DNA of 64,000 nt from Coemansia sp. RSA 922 (Eukaryota > Kickxellomycota > Kickxellomycetes > Kickxellales > Kickxellaceae): assembly GCA_027577415.1 (NCBI GenBank), contig JANBQS010000006.1:1-64000 (forward strand). Direction: 5' to 3'. Both the position numbers and the translations under genes were made by a program. How positions within the stretch are numbered: position 1 is the stretch's first letter; every line of letters starts with the position of its first letter. The notes beneath the pieces were generated by a model. That model searched no databases, was not told where the DNA came from, and saw only the letters and a program-made list of their open reading frames with translations. Of the stretch, positions 29,876 through 38,954 are shown in pieces.

Positions 29876-30300
29876 TTAACCAGGTTGGCCTTCTTCTCTC
29901 TTGGCTCTTTTACCAACTACAGCCAACCAAGCATCACACTGAACGTGTACATATCCTTTGATAAGCAATGCAAATAGCTGTTCAGCAGCCTCCACTATCT
30001 CCACAAAAAGGCTGTGAGAGTCCAGACAGGATCAGAAACAAGCATGACAAACCAGAACACAGGTTCAAACTGACCTGACACATTCACTTCATTAAACTTG
30101 GCAAACTTTTGCTATTGTTTGACCTTCAATATAGATACATCCAGTAGCTGTTCTATCACTGTATTGATCGTCTTTGCTTGGCAGAAAATGCTGTTGACAA
30201 TTTCTTGGGTACATGAAGAAAACAAAAGTGTTTGCAAACTTGGCAAGCACTACCTCAACCATGTAATATTCCTCAGTTCTATATTAGGCAGAGTATTAGT
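29876..30300 (-). pseudogene. unidentified gene relic
   Basis: On the minus strand a protein-like sequence runs from about 30300 to the stop at 29876 with two in-frame stops and one frameshift. Segments include L-Q-T-L-L-F-S-S, I-N-T-V-I-E-Q-L-L-D-V, F-E-P-V-F-W-F-V-M-L and F-V-E-I-V-E-A-A-E-Q-L-F-A-L-L-I-K-G. The continuous amphipathic character argues against chance, but I cannot name the family. It may be a helical-repeat protein. Confidence 0.35.
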
Positions 30301-30413
30301 AAAAGTATAGTTAGATTCAGTTTTGTTAATGGTTCAAACACTCAGTCCTCCTACATGTAGTACAAGTGTGAGTGATCCATTAACGGGATTAAGCTCTTTT
30401 AGTGGTCTTGTTG

Positions 30414-30600
30414 CTTTGACCTTTGACCTTTGACCTTTGACCTTTGACCTTTGACCTTTGACCTTTNNNNNNNNNNNNNNNNNNNNNNNNNNNNNNNNNN
30501 NNNNNNNNNNNNNNTTTGACCTTTGACCTTTGACCTTTGACCTTTGACCTTTGACCTTTGACCTTTGACCTTTGACCTTTGACCTTTGACCTTTGACCTT
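30414..30600. repeat. heptanucleotide tandem repeat (CTTTGAC)n with assembly gap
   Basis: At least 19 uninterrupted copies of the 7-bp unit flank a run of N, so the true length is unknown. Degenerate 7-bp units (GCTTTGC) continue near 30635. The array lies about 300 bp upstream of the orphan gene at 30893. A related array (GCTTTGA then CCTTTGG units) lies at the equivalent place before the gene at 33266. Confidence 0.85.
30467..30514. other. assembly gap (48 N)
   Basis: A run of N inside the heptanucleotide array. The gap size is probably an estimate. Confidence 0.95.
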
Positions 30601-30774
30601 CAAGATTTGAGTATCCGTAATGCCTTTAAGCTTTGCGCTTTGCGCTTTAAACAAGCCAAAAAGCATTAAACGAAATAGGGACTAAGGTGTTGTAATAAGG
30701 TAGAGAATGGTTGAAGATGATTTTAAAAGAAATCACCTTTTTTTACCTGATGTCGACTGCCATGACAGAAGTGG

Positions 30775-30782
30775 TATAAAAA
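30775..30782 (+). promoter_or_regulatory. TATA box of the 30893 orphan gene
   Basis: TATAAAAA is followed by GGTAGCCGCTAGGCGCCTAC. The same block, with one change, precedes the paralogue at 33266. Distance to the ATG is about 111 bp. Confidence 0.6.
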
Positions 30783-30892
30783 GGTAGCCGCTAGGCGCCT
30801 ACCCTCTCCTCCATTCTTTCCTTACTCTCTTCAACTCACTTTTTAACTATAAATTGCACTTCCTACTTTTGTTCTACTCATCTACAAGAATC

Positions 30893-31243
30893 ATGCAAGT
30901 CCCAGTGTATCGTTTTGCGACATATAATGCAGCTCCAGAGTTTGTTATGTATATTAACATAACCTGCGGGCATTGTGGAGACGCTACATCTCAAGCAGAT
31001 GCAATACTTACAACTATGAATTATAATAAAGGAGGTATGACGCCATCTTTTGTTAGCAATGGCGTTGTTTTTTCTTGGAAAAGTATTGTACAATATGCTG
31101 GCACTGAACTTGAAGGTCCTACATATTTTGTTCTTATGAATGGTTCAAGCTGGGGAGCATTTTTGAGGAATATTCCTAATAACGCAGACCAGTATAATCA
31201 TCTTATTGGCAAAATCAATCAAGTAGGACCAGCTCCTCAGTAA
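30893..31243 (+). CDS. small orphan protein, variable paralogue 1
   Basis: The product has 116 residues from the ATG at 30893 (M-Q-V-P-V-Y-R-F); in-frame codons upstream lie in the leader. It shows strand-like I-N-I-T-C-G-H-C, a helix, V-V-F-S-W and T-Y-F-V-L-M-N, then a conserved C-terminus W-G-A-F-L-R-N-I-P-N-N-A-D-Q-Y. Against the paralogue at 33266, the first ~84 residues are only about half identical, while the last ~32 differ at one position and the 3' UTR is nearly identical. No known domain or signal peptide was seen. It is part of a tandem duplication of about 1 kb units. Confidence 0.65.
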   Translation: MQVPVYRFATYNAAPEFVMYINITCGHCGDATSQADAILTTMNYNKGGMTPSFVSNGVVFSWKSIVQYAGTELEGPTYFVLMNGSSWGAFLRNIPNNADQYNHLIGKINQVGPAPQ

Positions 31244-31436
31244 TAACATTAATAGAGAACAAACGGCAGCGGTTTCAAGAACTCGGCTCTCTATACCAAT
31301 GCAGCTCTATTTTATAGGCCTCTAAGTATTAGATAGTCTGGAGTACAAGTAGTTTATATTTTTATACTCTCTCGTCAGTCTGGGCAAATAAATATCTAAA
31401 CCATTGCTGATGGTGTGAAAAGCAACCTGAAAAGCA

Positions 31437-32897
31437 ACTAACCCCGTAGATTTACAGTAGGGTCAAAACTGTCCCAATGTTTTTTTGATCCTGACTTCAA
31501 ATTCGAGTATCATCTTCCACACTTGCCCCATCGCTCTGAGACTAAAATAATTAGGATAGCTCATGGTTGATACTACCACGAATAAAAATATCTCTTTGTT
31601 CAATTAATTTCTGGCTAAGCTACTGGCATTTAAGCACGTATTTACCCTTTGACTTTGTTTTTCTTCAATATGTATGCAAATCGCTCCAGAGTCGCTTTCT
31701 CAGCAATCTTTCTTTTTGATATATTTTTTCTTTTTGGTTTTATTATTCTTGCCATCGGCACTAACTAGTAGTACACAAATTGTCAACTTTAAAACATTGT
31801 CTAGGAAATGGCTAAGAAAGCACCATCCATTAAATTATCAGGGTGTGCGGTTATTATACAGCTACCCTTGGATTCAGAGCTAGTCATGTAAAAGAAAAAT
31901 GGTAAGTGCCCACCACGTATCTCGATATGCCTATTATAAACACAGATCACTCCAAGATTATTTTGCAAAATGAAAGAACACACTTTCCTCAGCAGACATA
32001 TTCGGGAAACTTGCCATGGCTATAAACTCAAATAATGGCCTGGGTGACTATGTCAAAATATCAATCGCAGTGCAGATGACATGTCCCACACACACTTTCT
32101 TGTGGACAAGAATACAGTAAGAGCTGAAACATTTGATGGAAAGAGTGTGGATTGACTAATATTGGTTACATGGTACAAATCCTTGCCAATAGATTATTGT
32201 TGTCTTACAATATTACAATATATAGCAGCAAGCACCAACCTTTACTTTATCAGCTCAACAAGTGATATGATTTAGAGATATGTGATGGCTGCCTAGGAAT
32301 AATAACACAAATTATAAATAGACACAAATAAAAATTGTAATAGAAGTATGTGTGGATTCAAGGTATTGCATCACTACGATTTTGCATTGAAAGCTCTTGC
32401 CTGCAGTCAACAGCTGCAACCTATCTCCTACTGTCCTGATATTTTATGATAATTGTGATTGTCCATATTCGCTCAACTTACTCGTAGAGAGCTAAAGCAT
32501 TGTCATTGAAAAGCACCCATACTGCTGACACATGCTCCATATATGGCTATCATCAAATGCCACTTGTCTTGAAGGACGTGCTAACATCAAGATTGCAAGC
32601 TGATTTTAATAAGTAAGAGCAAGCTGTGGATGCAAGTGCAAAGTACACAATTCTGCTTTAGCTCGAAAGAATGCATAATGTATGTCGCTCTTACATCTTA
32701 TTATGTTCAAGAAGCCTAAAGGCTCAAGAGGAAGAAGAAGAGCTTTTGAAGGTTTGAAATACAAAAATCAAAAAACCCAAGATAACCTAGAGTTATTTTT
32801 CAAATACACATTGAATAGCCATTAGTAAGTTTAGGAAAAGAAACTCGTATTGGAAGTCGAAATTGAAAGATATTTGGACAGTTTTGCTTGTCACTGT
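31437..32897. other. intergenic between duplication units, possible relics
   Basis: AT-rich. Protein-like but stop-interrupted stretches occur on the plus strand near 32025-32150 (F-L-V-D-K-N-T-V-R-A-E-T-F) and 32490-32650 (Q-M-P-L-V-L-K-D-V-L-T-S-R). These may be decayed coding sequence; none was identified. Confidence 0.3.
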
Positions 32898-32955
32898 ACA
32901 AGTGTGAATAATCCATTAACTGGGTTAAGCTCTTTTAGCAGCCTAGTTTCTTTGT

Positions 32956-33021
32956 GCTTTGAGCTTTGAGCTTTGAGCTTTGAGCTTTGGCCTTTGGCCT
33001 TTGGCCTTTGGCCTTTGGCCT
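32956..33021. repeat. heptanucleotide tandem repeat, two unit types
   Basis: About four copies of GCTTTGA are followed by about five copies of a CCTTTGG-type unit. Both are one or two changes from the CTTTGAC unit of the first array. Confidence 0.75.
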
Positions 33022-33154
33022 TCAATATTTGAGTGCGCCAAAAAAACACTCTAGCTGGAGACTTCGACATACGTCATTCACTACGTCATGGTTCAGGGTA
33101 AAATTTAAAAGAAATGTCCCTTATTTGTCTGATGCTGACTGCTGTGACAAGTGG

Positions 33155-33162
33155 TATAAAAA
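33155..33162 (+). promoter_or_regulatory. TATA box of the 33266 orphan gene
   Basis: TATAAAAA is followed by GGTAGCCGCTGGGCGCCTAC, nearly identical to the block at 30775. Distance to the ATG is about 104 bp. Confidence 0.6.
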
Positions 33163-33265
33163 GGTAGCCGCTGGGCGCCTACTTTTTTCTTTCCTTACTC
33201 TCTTCACCTCACATTTCAACTATAAATTACACTTCCTACTTTTGTTCTACTCATCTACAAGAATC

Positions 33266-33616
33266 ATGCAAGCCCCAGTATATCTTTTGTCGAAATATCT
33301 AGGTATGGCAGAATTTGTTGCTAATATTACCATAAACTGTGCTCATTGTATTGATGCTATTGGAGAGGCAGATGCAAGACTTTTTGATATCAGTTATGAT
33401 AAAGGAGGTAAGACGTTATGTCTTGTTACCAATGGCATTCTTTATAGTTGGAGTGGTTTTATGGAAAATGCTGGCACTGGACTTGCAGGTCCTACATATT
33501 TTGTTCTTATGAATGGTGCAAGCTGGGGAGCATTTTTGAGGAATATTCCTAATAACGCAGACCAGTATAATCATCTTATTGGCAAAATCAATCAAGTAGG
33601 ACCAGCTCCTCAGTAA
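33266..33616 (+). CDS. small orphan protein, variable paralogue 2
   Basis: The product has 116 residues from the ATG at 33266 (M-Q-A-P-V-Y-L-L). The frame is open far upstream only because the 7-bp array reads through without stops; that part is not coding. It has the same length and layout as paralogue 1: I-T-I-N-C-A-H-C-I-D-A, a helix, I-L-Y-S-W, P-T-Y-F-V-L-M-N and an almost unchanged C-terminus. The two conserved cysteines flanking the histidine (C-x-H-C) are retained in both. Function is unknown. Confidence 0.65.
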   Translation: MQAPVYLLSKYLGMAEFVANITINCAHCIDAIGEADARLFDISYDKGGKTLCLVTNGILYSWSGFMENAGTGLAGPTYFVLMNGASWGAFLRNIPNNADQYNHLIGKINQVGPAPQ

Positions 33617-33938
33617 TAACATTAATAGAGAGCAAACGGCAGCGGTTTCAAGAACTCGGCTCTCTATACCAATGCAGCTATTTTATAGGCCTCTAAGTAT
33701 TAGATAGTCTGGAGTACAAGTAGTTTATATTTTTATACTCTCTCGTCAGTCTGGGCAAATAAATATCTAAACTATTGCTGATAGTGTGAAAAAGTAACCT
33801 GAAATGTGACGAGCCTCGTATATTTAGCTTTCCACCTAATTCTTTAAATCTACAGGAAGTATCCAAGTCGAGGCTGCGTCAAGCATGCCTGCCGAAGCCA
33901 CTCTCTTACAAGAAAGAAACAAACATTTATTAATAATT

Positions 33939-34133
33939 CTACTTGCGATGACACCGACAAAAGGCTGCAATACGCGCCCAGGCAGCACGTAAGACGTCGT
34001 GAGGCGGCGTAATCACCAAGCGCACAGTGCCCGGGTATGAGAAGCAATTACCAGATAGGATCTCAACACTCTCTTCCCACTTGAGTTTGCGACAAAAGTC
34101 TGCGTCGCTTGTAATGCCATCAAAGGCCGCCAA
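33939..34133 (-). pseudogene. tyrosine aminotransferase C-terminal fragment
   Basis: About 62 codons match the very end of tyrosine aminotransferase-type class I aminotransferases: D-A-D-F-C-R-K-L, then E-S-V-E-I-L-S-G-N-C-F-S-Y-P-G-T-V-R-L-V-I-T-P-P and A-W-A-R-I-A-A-F-C. In the family, this follows the catalytic region. There is no start codon and the homology ends abruptly near 34133 in AT-rich sequence, so the PLP-lysine domain is missing. It is a truncated relic next to the second duplication unit. Confidence 0.7.
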
Positions 34134-34670
34134 ATTTATTACATTTTATAGACAAAGTGAACTAGCGTAGGCCTATAAAATAATGTCAATAAATTAATAC
34201 TGGAAAGGTTAAGAGAAAATAAGAAAGGATGTCAACTGGTCAAACACGCACTATATTCAAAGTGCCAAACAAACCAGTGAACTGTGGGAACTGAACTGAG
34301 CAGAGTCGACATAGGACAATGGTACTGAGGGACAAAAGAGATAGTTAATAGAATACGTAAAATATAAATATCAAGTTTGTGTTTAACTTCTAATGAACTT
34401 AAAGCTTTAGAGAGAAAGGCAAGTGTTGTCAAGAGCTGTGAAAAGATGCCTGAACATTGTCGACAAAACCATTTGGGCAGTGTTTCAAACAAGCCTGGCT
34501 GTAGAACCGTTGGGCTGGCGACAATCGAGAGTAAACTGATTTATTACACTTTGCATAAAATAAAGTAAGAAAAATTTTGATTCTTTTTGGGAATTATTTA
34601 TGCTGGAGGTTTGCTAAAATTTTATCATGAACGTGGCCTATTGTCTATGTCGCAGTAGCTGCTGCTGTCA
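34134..34670. other. intergenic, no gene recognised
   Basis: AT-rich with short open frames on both strands that carry no recognisable motif. Confidence 0.4.
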
Positions 34671-35242
34671 CTAGTCTTCCAGTTGAAATGCCTGGCTCGC
34701 GCTGAAGCCGAAGCGAAAAAGTGATCGGCGGGCAGTTGGTGCTGATATTCGGCGCCACGAGAGTCGCTTGCTTGGTCGGGCTGCCTGATATTCGCGCAAT
34801 ACTTGCGGAAGGGGTTTTCCATCTTGTCCTACGAGGTAAAGCTTCTGTGCCTGAGGGTTCGCCAGCCAGACGTTTTCCACGCGCTGTTATTGACTTGACC
34901 TAGTCCTTTATCCCTAGGCTGCCAATAGCCGGATTCCACTCTCTGCCGCCAGATGTCATCTTCCTGCGCCCTGCGTGTTGCATCACTGACGAGGGACTCG
35001 TCCCATTTGATGGTGTTGTCGGTCGGACGCCAGCAGAACTTGCATCCAATTTCGCACGCGATGAAGGTCAAGTAAACAAAAGGCCAAACAGGCCTAATGC
35101 AGCGTGCAATGAAGTGTATGCCTGGGCAAAGGATATACGCACACTGTGTAAAAAGAAGCTTGAAGAGGGGTTTGGTGACCTCCAACGAAAAAGAAAAAAA
35201 AACAAGCACAAAAGAGAAGGATAGAAGAAAGGCGATGTCCAT
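34671..35242 (-). other. uncertain coding region, two frames
   Basis: From an ATG at 35242 an open frame begins with a hydrophobic segment and a second hydrophobic, cysteine-containing segment (C-A-Y-I-L-C-P-G-I-H-F and F-V-Y-L-T-F-I-A-C-E), then a charged part (D-E-S-L-V-S-D-A-T-R-R). Near 34890 the protein-like character moves to another frame (E-N-V-W-L-A-N-P, ending at 34671). This may be a gene with a missed intron, a frameshifted relic, or chance. A similarly GC-rich open stretch on the same strand at 35329-35600 could belong to it. Confidence 0.25.
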
Positions 35243-35600
35243 TTGGTATAATTTAATAGAAAATGAGATATGCTAACGAAGAGTGAAGAGGAAAAAATGG
35301 CAAAAAAAACGAGAAAGCACAGATATGCCTAAATACCCTTGCTTCTGCTGGTGCGGCTGTGGCGCCTGAACACGATGGAAGAAAGGTAGCTCTCCCATTG
35401 TGTCATGAGTATGGCGGGTAGCGGTTTTGCGTGCAGATCACGCATGGGGATGCCGGTTGGGGCAAGAGTGGCTTGCCAATAGCCGTGCATGTGGGGGCAC
35501 ACAACGGAACAAAATGAAACCCTTCCTCTTGGAAACAATGGGCGGTAGAATCATCTTGGCAGAATTTTGGTGGTCATATGGATGCCTCTCCCCGTCAGCT

Positions 35601-36245
35601 CCATACTCCTAAAAACATGCTTGTGAGGAGCTGTCTAAATTGTAAAGTCTTGTCTTTCACTTTGAAAAGAGAAATAGAGTTGTCCATATCCTTTAATGTA
35701 AATAATGTTACGATTTACCAGGCAATCATCCCCTAAATAAACTCCGACATCATGCAAAAAAATACAAGAAACTACACAAGGAGCAGGCTGGAAAGAACAA
35801 TCTAAGTAGTATACTTATTGTGTCTATTCGCCAGTGGTGAGTAATACGCTATCGCCAAACTATAATTATATACATTTTTGAATACCAAATATTGCCAATG
35901 AATATGCACTATAGTCTACACAGGAGTGTCAGCTGCCATGGCTATGATATTCTACGGAAACCTCAAAGGCACACACTGCACTGGAGCGAAATACTTTCAT
36001 CATATTAACAATTTAATGAAAAAGGATGAGTATAATTGCCTACTCGAGAACTCGGGGCGTGAGCTGCTCTAAGCAAGCGTCTGTCAATAAACTGGGTGTT
36101 ATTATTGTCAACGACCAGTACAGTCAGAGCCATGAGCGCAAAAACATCAATGACTTTAACCAGAACTTTGCTTTCGGTAGACAGTGTCATTCCAATAGCC
36201 AGATAGATTGCAATCATATTCATTTGGTTTGTACGTAATAAAAAA
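35601..36245. other. intergenic, no gene recognised
   Basis: AT-rich sequence downstream of RPB4. No feature was seen. Confidence 0.45.
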
Positions 36246-36677
36246 TCATCCTTGGTACTTTTTCAAGCTGTCCATCTGCTTCAACAACGAGTCCAAGTCA
36301 TCGTCGCTAATCTTGTTGCCAATGCTAGGTACCAGAGATTTGATCTCTTCATACTCGCTGCAGCACAAGTTGCCCAGCTGCGCGCACTCGAATGGCTCCA
36401 AGTTTGTTGGCTTCAACAGGGCTCGCACTTCTTTAATTGTGTCGCGGTTAGTGTAGCGGCTAAACTTTTGCACGTATTCAAGCGTTTTCGTATAGACATC
36501 AGTCAGGTTCTTTTCTTCCTTTTTGCTCTCGTACTGCGCCTCCAATAGGACTTTGACTTCGGATATCAGCAAACACTCGGCGTCTTGAAAAACTTCGCCT
36601 AGCTCCAGTTTGCCCGCATCCAAGGTCTCTTCTGCGCGAGGGCGGTATGGTCCCGGTCTCTTTGCAGCACGTATCAT
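36246..36677 (-). CDS. RPB4: RNA polymerase II subunit Rpb4
   Basis: The 143-residue product equals the usual length of the family. Rpb4 pairs with Rpb7 as the pol II stalk. Signature segments are E-C-L-L-I-S-E-V-K-V-L-L-E near residue 34, then K-T-L-E-Y-V-Q-K-F-S-R-Y-T-N-R-D-T-I-K-E-V-R-A-L-L, F-E-C-A-Q-L-G-N-L-C and the C-terminal L-V-P-S-I-G-N-K. The start is the ATG at 36677. It is divergent from the acidic F-box-like gene at 36927, with a 249-bp shared upstream region. No intron is present. Confidence 0.95.
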   Translation of the reverse strand: MIRAAKRPGPYRPRAEETLDAGKLELGEVFQDAECLLISEVKVLLEAQYESKKEEKNLTDVYTKTLEYVQKFSRYTNRDTIKEVRALLKPTNLEPFECAQLGNLCCSEYEEIKSLVPSIGNKISDDDLDSLLKQMDSLKKYQG

Positions 36678-36926
36678 GATATATGTAACGACACAACTTT
36701 AAAAATACATGATATCCAACATTTATATCCGCCAATAACATCTTAACTGAAATAGCCGTGATTAATATCTGATCATCTATGGGGCTTTGACATACTCCGA
36801 ATGATCTGAGCACATTGACGACAACAAAAGACACGCACACATTTCGTATCTCCCTCTTTTGTCTTCGCCTTCTACTCGATCGTTTTTATTTTTTGCACTT
36901 ATTAGGTTAATTAAAATTATCTCAAA

Positions 36927-38954
36927 ATGGCCTCACTGCCTCCCTTCCAAACGCTGCCTATGCTGATCGTATTAAAAGTCGTTGATTATTTGGAGGAGCG
37001 TCCTAGAAACACGTTCGACACCGATATCGACATCGACCTTGTCGAGTATAACGAGGCAAATACTGTTTGCCCGCTTATCTGGGTTAGCGAGCGCTGGCGC
37101 GTGGCGGCGCTCAGCATTATTTGTGACAACTGCGAGGTTAACTTTGACAGCTCCCCTAGAGGTTTCAGCGTAAGTTATCCCGCGTTACCTTTATTGCCTG
37201 ACAACAACTCCTTTTCGCAGTATCATATGGAAAAGCTGGTCAAACGAGTTGTCGTGCTGGCCCCTAGTTGGAGCGATATCGGCAGTAGGAAGTTTAGAAT
37301 CACTCCATCTCTGCCAAAATTTCCGATTTTCCCGTCAGCCGCTACTCTGATGGTCTGCCTGGACGAGGACGACGTAAACCCTCAAAAGGCTGGGCGCGGA
37401 GTAGCCAATCCTGCTAGTGCCGCGCCGCCAAACCGGAATAAAGAGACAGTCGACTTTGTTCGTTCCATTCGCCGCCTGACTCCTGCCGCAACTGGCGTAG
37501 TCGTGTTCTTCCGCTCTCCCAGCTCGACTAATAAAAAGAACCGGGGACAGTGCAACACTCTGCTGTTGCAGTTATGCCAGGGAAAGACTACCCGTCTGCA
37601 CGTCCAATCGTGGACCGACTGTACTTTGTCATCGCTTAAGCTGCGCAGCGTATCGGGATTGACGAGTATTACGCAGGGACTCATTACGGCTTGCGCTCCA
37701 TTTGCGCAGCTCGCCTATCTCAACGCGGGCACACTAAAAGATATAAACCTCAAAAACGTCGATGAAAGCGACTGGCGCACTATAATCTATGGCGACACGG
37801 AGACTCCGGCGGTCTATAGCAGCTTGATAAAGTTGGGCTTGCTGCCTGCGGAAGCCCCTTACGATAGGACTTGGGCGGCTATTGAAGACGCAGTTTTGTT
37901 CCCCGCTTTGATCGAATTGGACGTGATGGACGACTATCCATTTAACGACGACTTGCTCTTTAGGGGTAACGGCAGGACGCTGCGGAAACTCTGCATTCCC
38001 TTTAGAGTACTCACTAAGAATGTCCTTGGCCGATTCAACGTGTTCAGTCGCAGTGGTGTTACGCGAATGAACTTGGTCGACATTGACATTGCAGCGCACC
38101 AGGATAGTGCGATTTTGCTTGGACAAGCAAGCACGCATATTGTGCAGCAAATCCATAGCATACTGGAAGCAACTACAATGCTGTATCTACAGGGCGACAC
38201 GGCCAATAGACATATGCTCAACGCCGTCAAATCCGCACCGGCCACTGCTGTTCTCCAATCCCTTGAGCTATACAATCCGCCACTCGACGCCTGCGATATA
38301 CTCACGATTATTTCGGCGATTCCGAGTCTTGTCACTCTAACTTGCGAGATAGATGGGTCTGTGGCAAGCATTGAGGCGCTATCGGCGAGCGAACATCCGA
38401 CTGCAATACATGAGAAGTATAGCTCATTGAACAGCAACTTTAGGCAGCTATACGTACTCGACGATGAGGACGACGATGATTATGAGGACGATTGGAGTGA
38501 TGAGAACGATAGTGTCGATTTACATGGCGTCCATGAATGTCCCTGTTGTGGCGGATTCCATTACGACAGTGAAGATGATATATTAAACGACATTTATGGC
38601 GACCACTACTATGGCGATGGCTATTCCGACATCGATGATGAAGGCGAAGATGTGGATGACGACGACGACGAGGATGACGACGAGTACGAGGATGTGGACG
38701 ATGAAGACGAAGAAGATCAGGGCGAGGATGATGACAAAGATGAGGCAGAGGTAGATGAAGCTGACAAAGACCTTTTGGCCAGGGAAATAGCTGTTGTCGC
38801 TGTACAAATTGCCGTGCTCTGTCCCAACTTTAAGCATGTGGATCTTCCGGAAGAAATGCGCAACGAGTTTAGTCGCGAGGTCGCTTTGGCCATGGCCAAT
38901 GGTCCGTTCCTGCCTTACGCTGACTCACTCGAACGCCTAATTTTCTCAGAATAG
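36927..38954 (+). CDS. F-box/LRR-like protein with long acidic insert, subfamily 3
   Basis: The 675-residue product starts F-Q-T-L-P-M-L-I-V-L-K-V-V-D-Y-L, an F-box-like helix, then S-E-R-W-R-V-A-A-L. Leucine-rich segments follow, with the shared signature Y-P-F-N-D-D-L-L-F-R-G-N near residue 335. From about residue 510 to 610 a strongly acidic, low-complexity region (D/E runs, with an H-E-C-P-C-C-G-G-F-H cluster inside) interrupts the solenoid. The family C-terminus (L-C-P-N-F-K-H-V-D, then S-L-E-R-L-I-F) then resumes. The acidic insert distinguishes it from all other members in the window. The histidine/cysteine cluster could bind metal; that is inference. Confidence 0.65.
   Translation: MASLPPFQTLPMLIVLKVVDYLEERPRNTFDTDIDIDLVEYNEANTVCPLIWVSERWRVAALSIICDNCEVNFDSSPRGFSVSYPALPLLPDNNSFSQYHMEKLVKRVVVLAPSWSDIGSRKFRITPSLPKFPIFPSAATLMVCLDEDDVNPQKAGRGVANPASAAPPNRNKETVDFVRSIRRLTPAATGVVVFFRSPSSTNKKNRGQCNTLLLQLCQGKTTRLHVQSWTDCTLSSLKLRSVSGLTSITQGLITACAPFAQLAYLNAGTLKDINLKNVDESDWRTIIYGDTETPAVYSSLIKLGLLPAEAPYDRTWAAIEDAVLFPALIELDVMDDYPFNDDLLFRGNGRTLRKLCIPFRVLTKNVLGRFNVFSRSGVTRMNLVDIDIAAHQDSAILLGQASTHIVQQIHSILEATTMLYLQGDTANRHMLNAVKSAPATAVLQSLELYNPPLDACDILTIISAIPSLVTLTCEIDGSVASIEALSASEHPTAIHEKYSSLNSNFRQLYVLDDEDDDDYEDDWSDENDSVDLHGVHECPCCGGFHYDSEDDILNDIYGDHYYGDGYSDIDDEGEDVDDDDDEDDDEYEDVDDEDEEDQGEDDDKDEAEVDEADKDLLAREIAVVAVQIAVLCPNFKHVDLPEEMRNEFSREVALAMANGPFLPYADSLERLIFSE

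Larger units (their letters stand above)
30361..31436 (+). repeat. tandem duplication unit, copy 1
   Basis: The unit comprises a conserved left flank (T-A-C-A-A-G-T-G-T-G near 30361, then ATTAAC-GG-TTAAGCTCTTTTAG), a heptanucleotide array, the promoter, the orphan gene and a 3' region with the TATTAGATAGTCTGGAGTAC block. It is repeated at 32898-33803 in the same orientation. Confidence 0.7.
32898..33803 (+). repeat. tandem duplication unit, copy 2
   Basis: This is the second copy of the unit at 30361-31436. The order of flank, heptanucleotide array, promoter, gene and 3' region is the same. Its array at about 32956-33021 is shorter and has switched unit from GCTTTGA to CCTTTGG. Confidence 0.7.

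Noticed and set aside
32987..33265. A 93-codon N-terminal extension of the 33266 gene with repeated A-F-G-L-W-P-L
   Set aside because: It is the reading of the 7-bp array and the 5' leader; the paralogue at 30893 starts at the equivalent ATG and shares the TATA box, which lies inside this stretch.
38583..38837. Valine/isoleucine-rich minus-strand frame resembling a membrane protein
   Set aside because: It is the antisense reading of the D/E-codon-rich acidic insert, which always yields hydrophobic codons.
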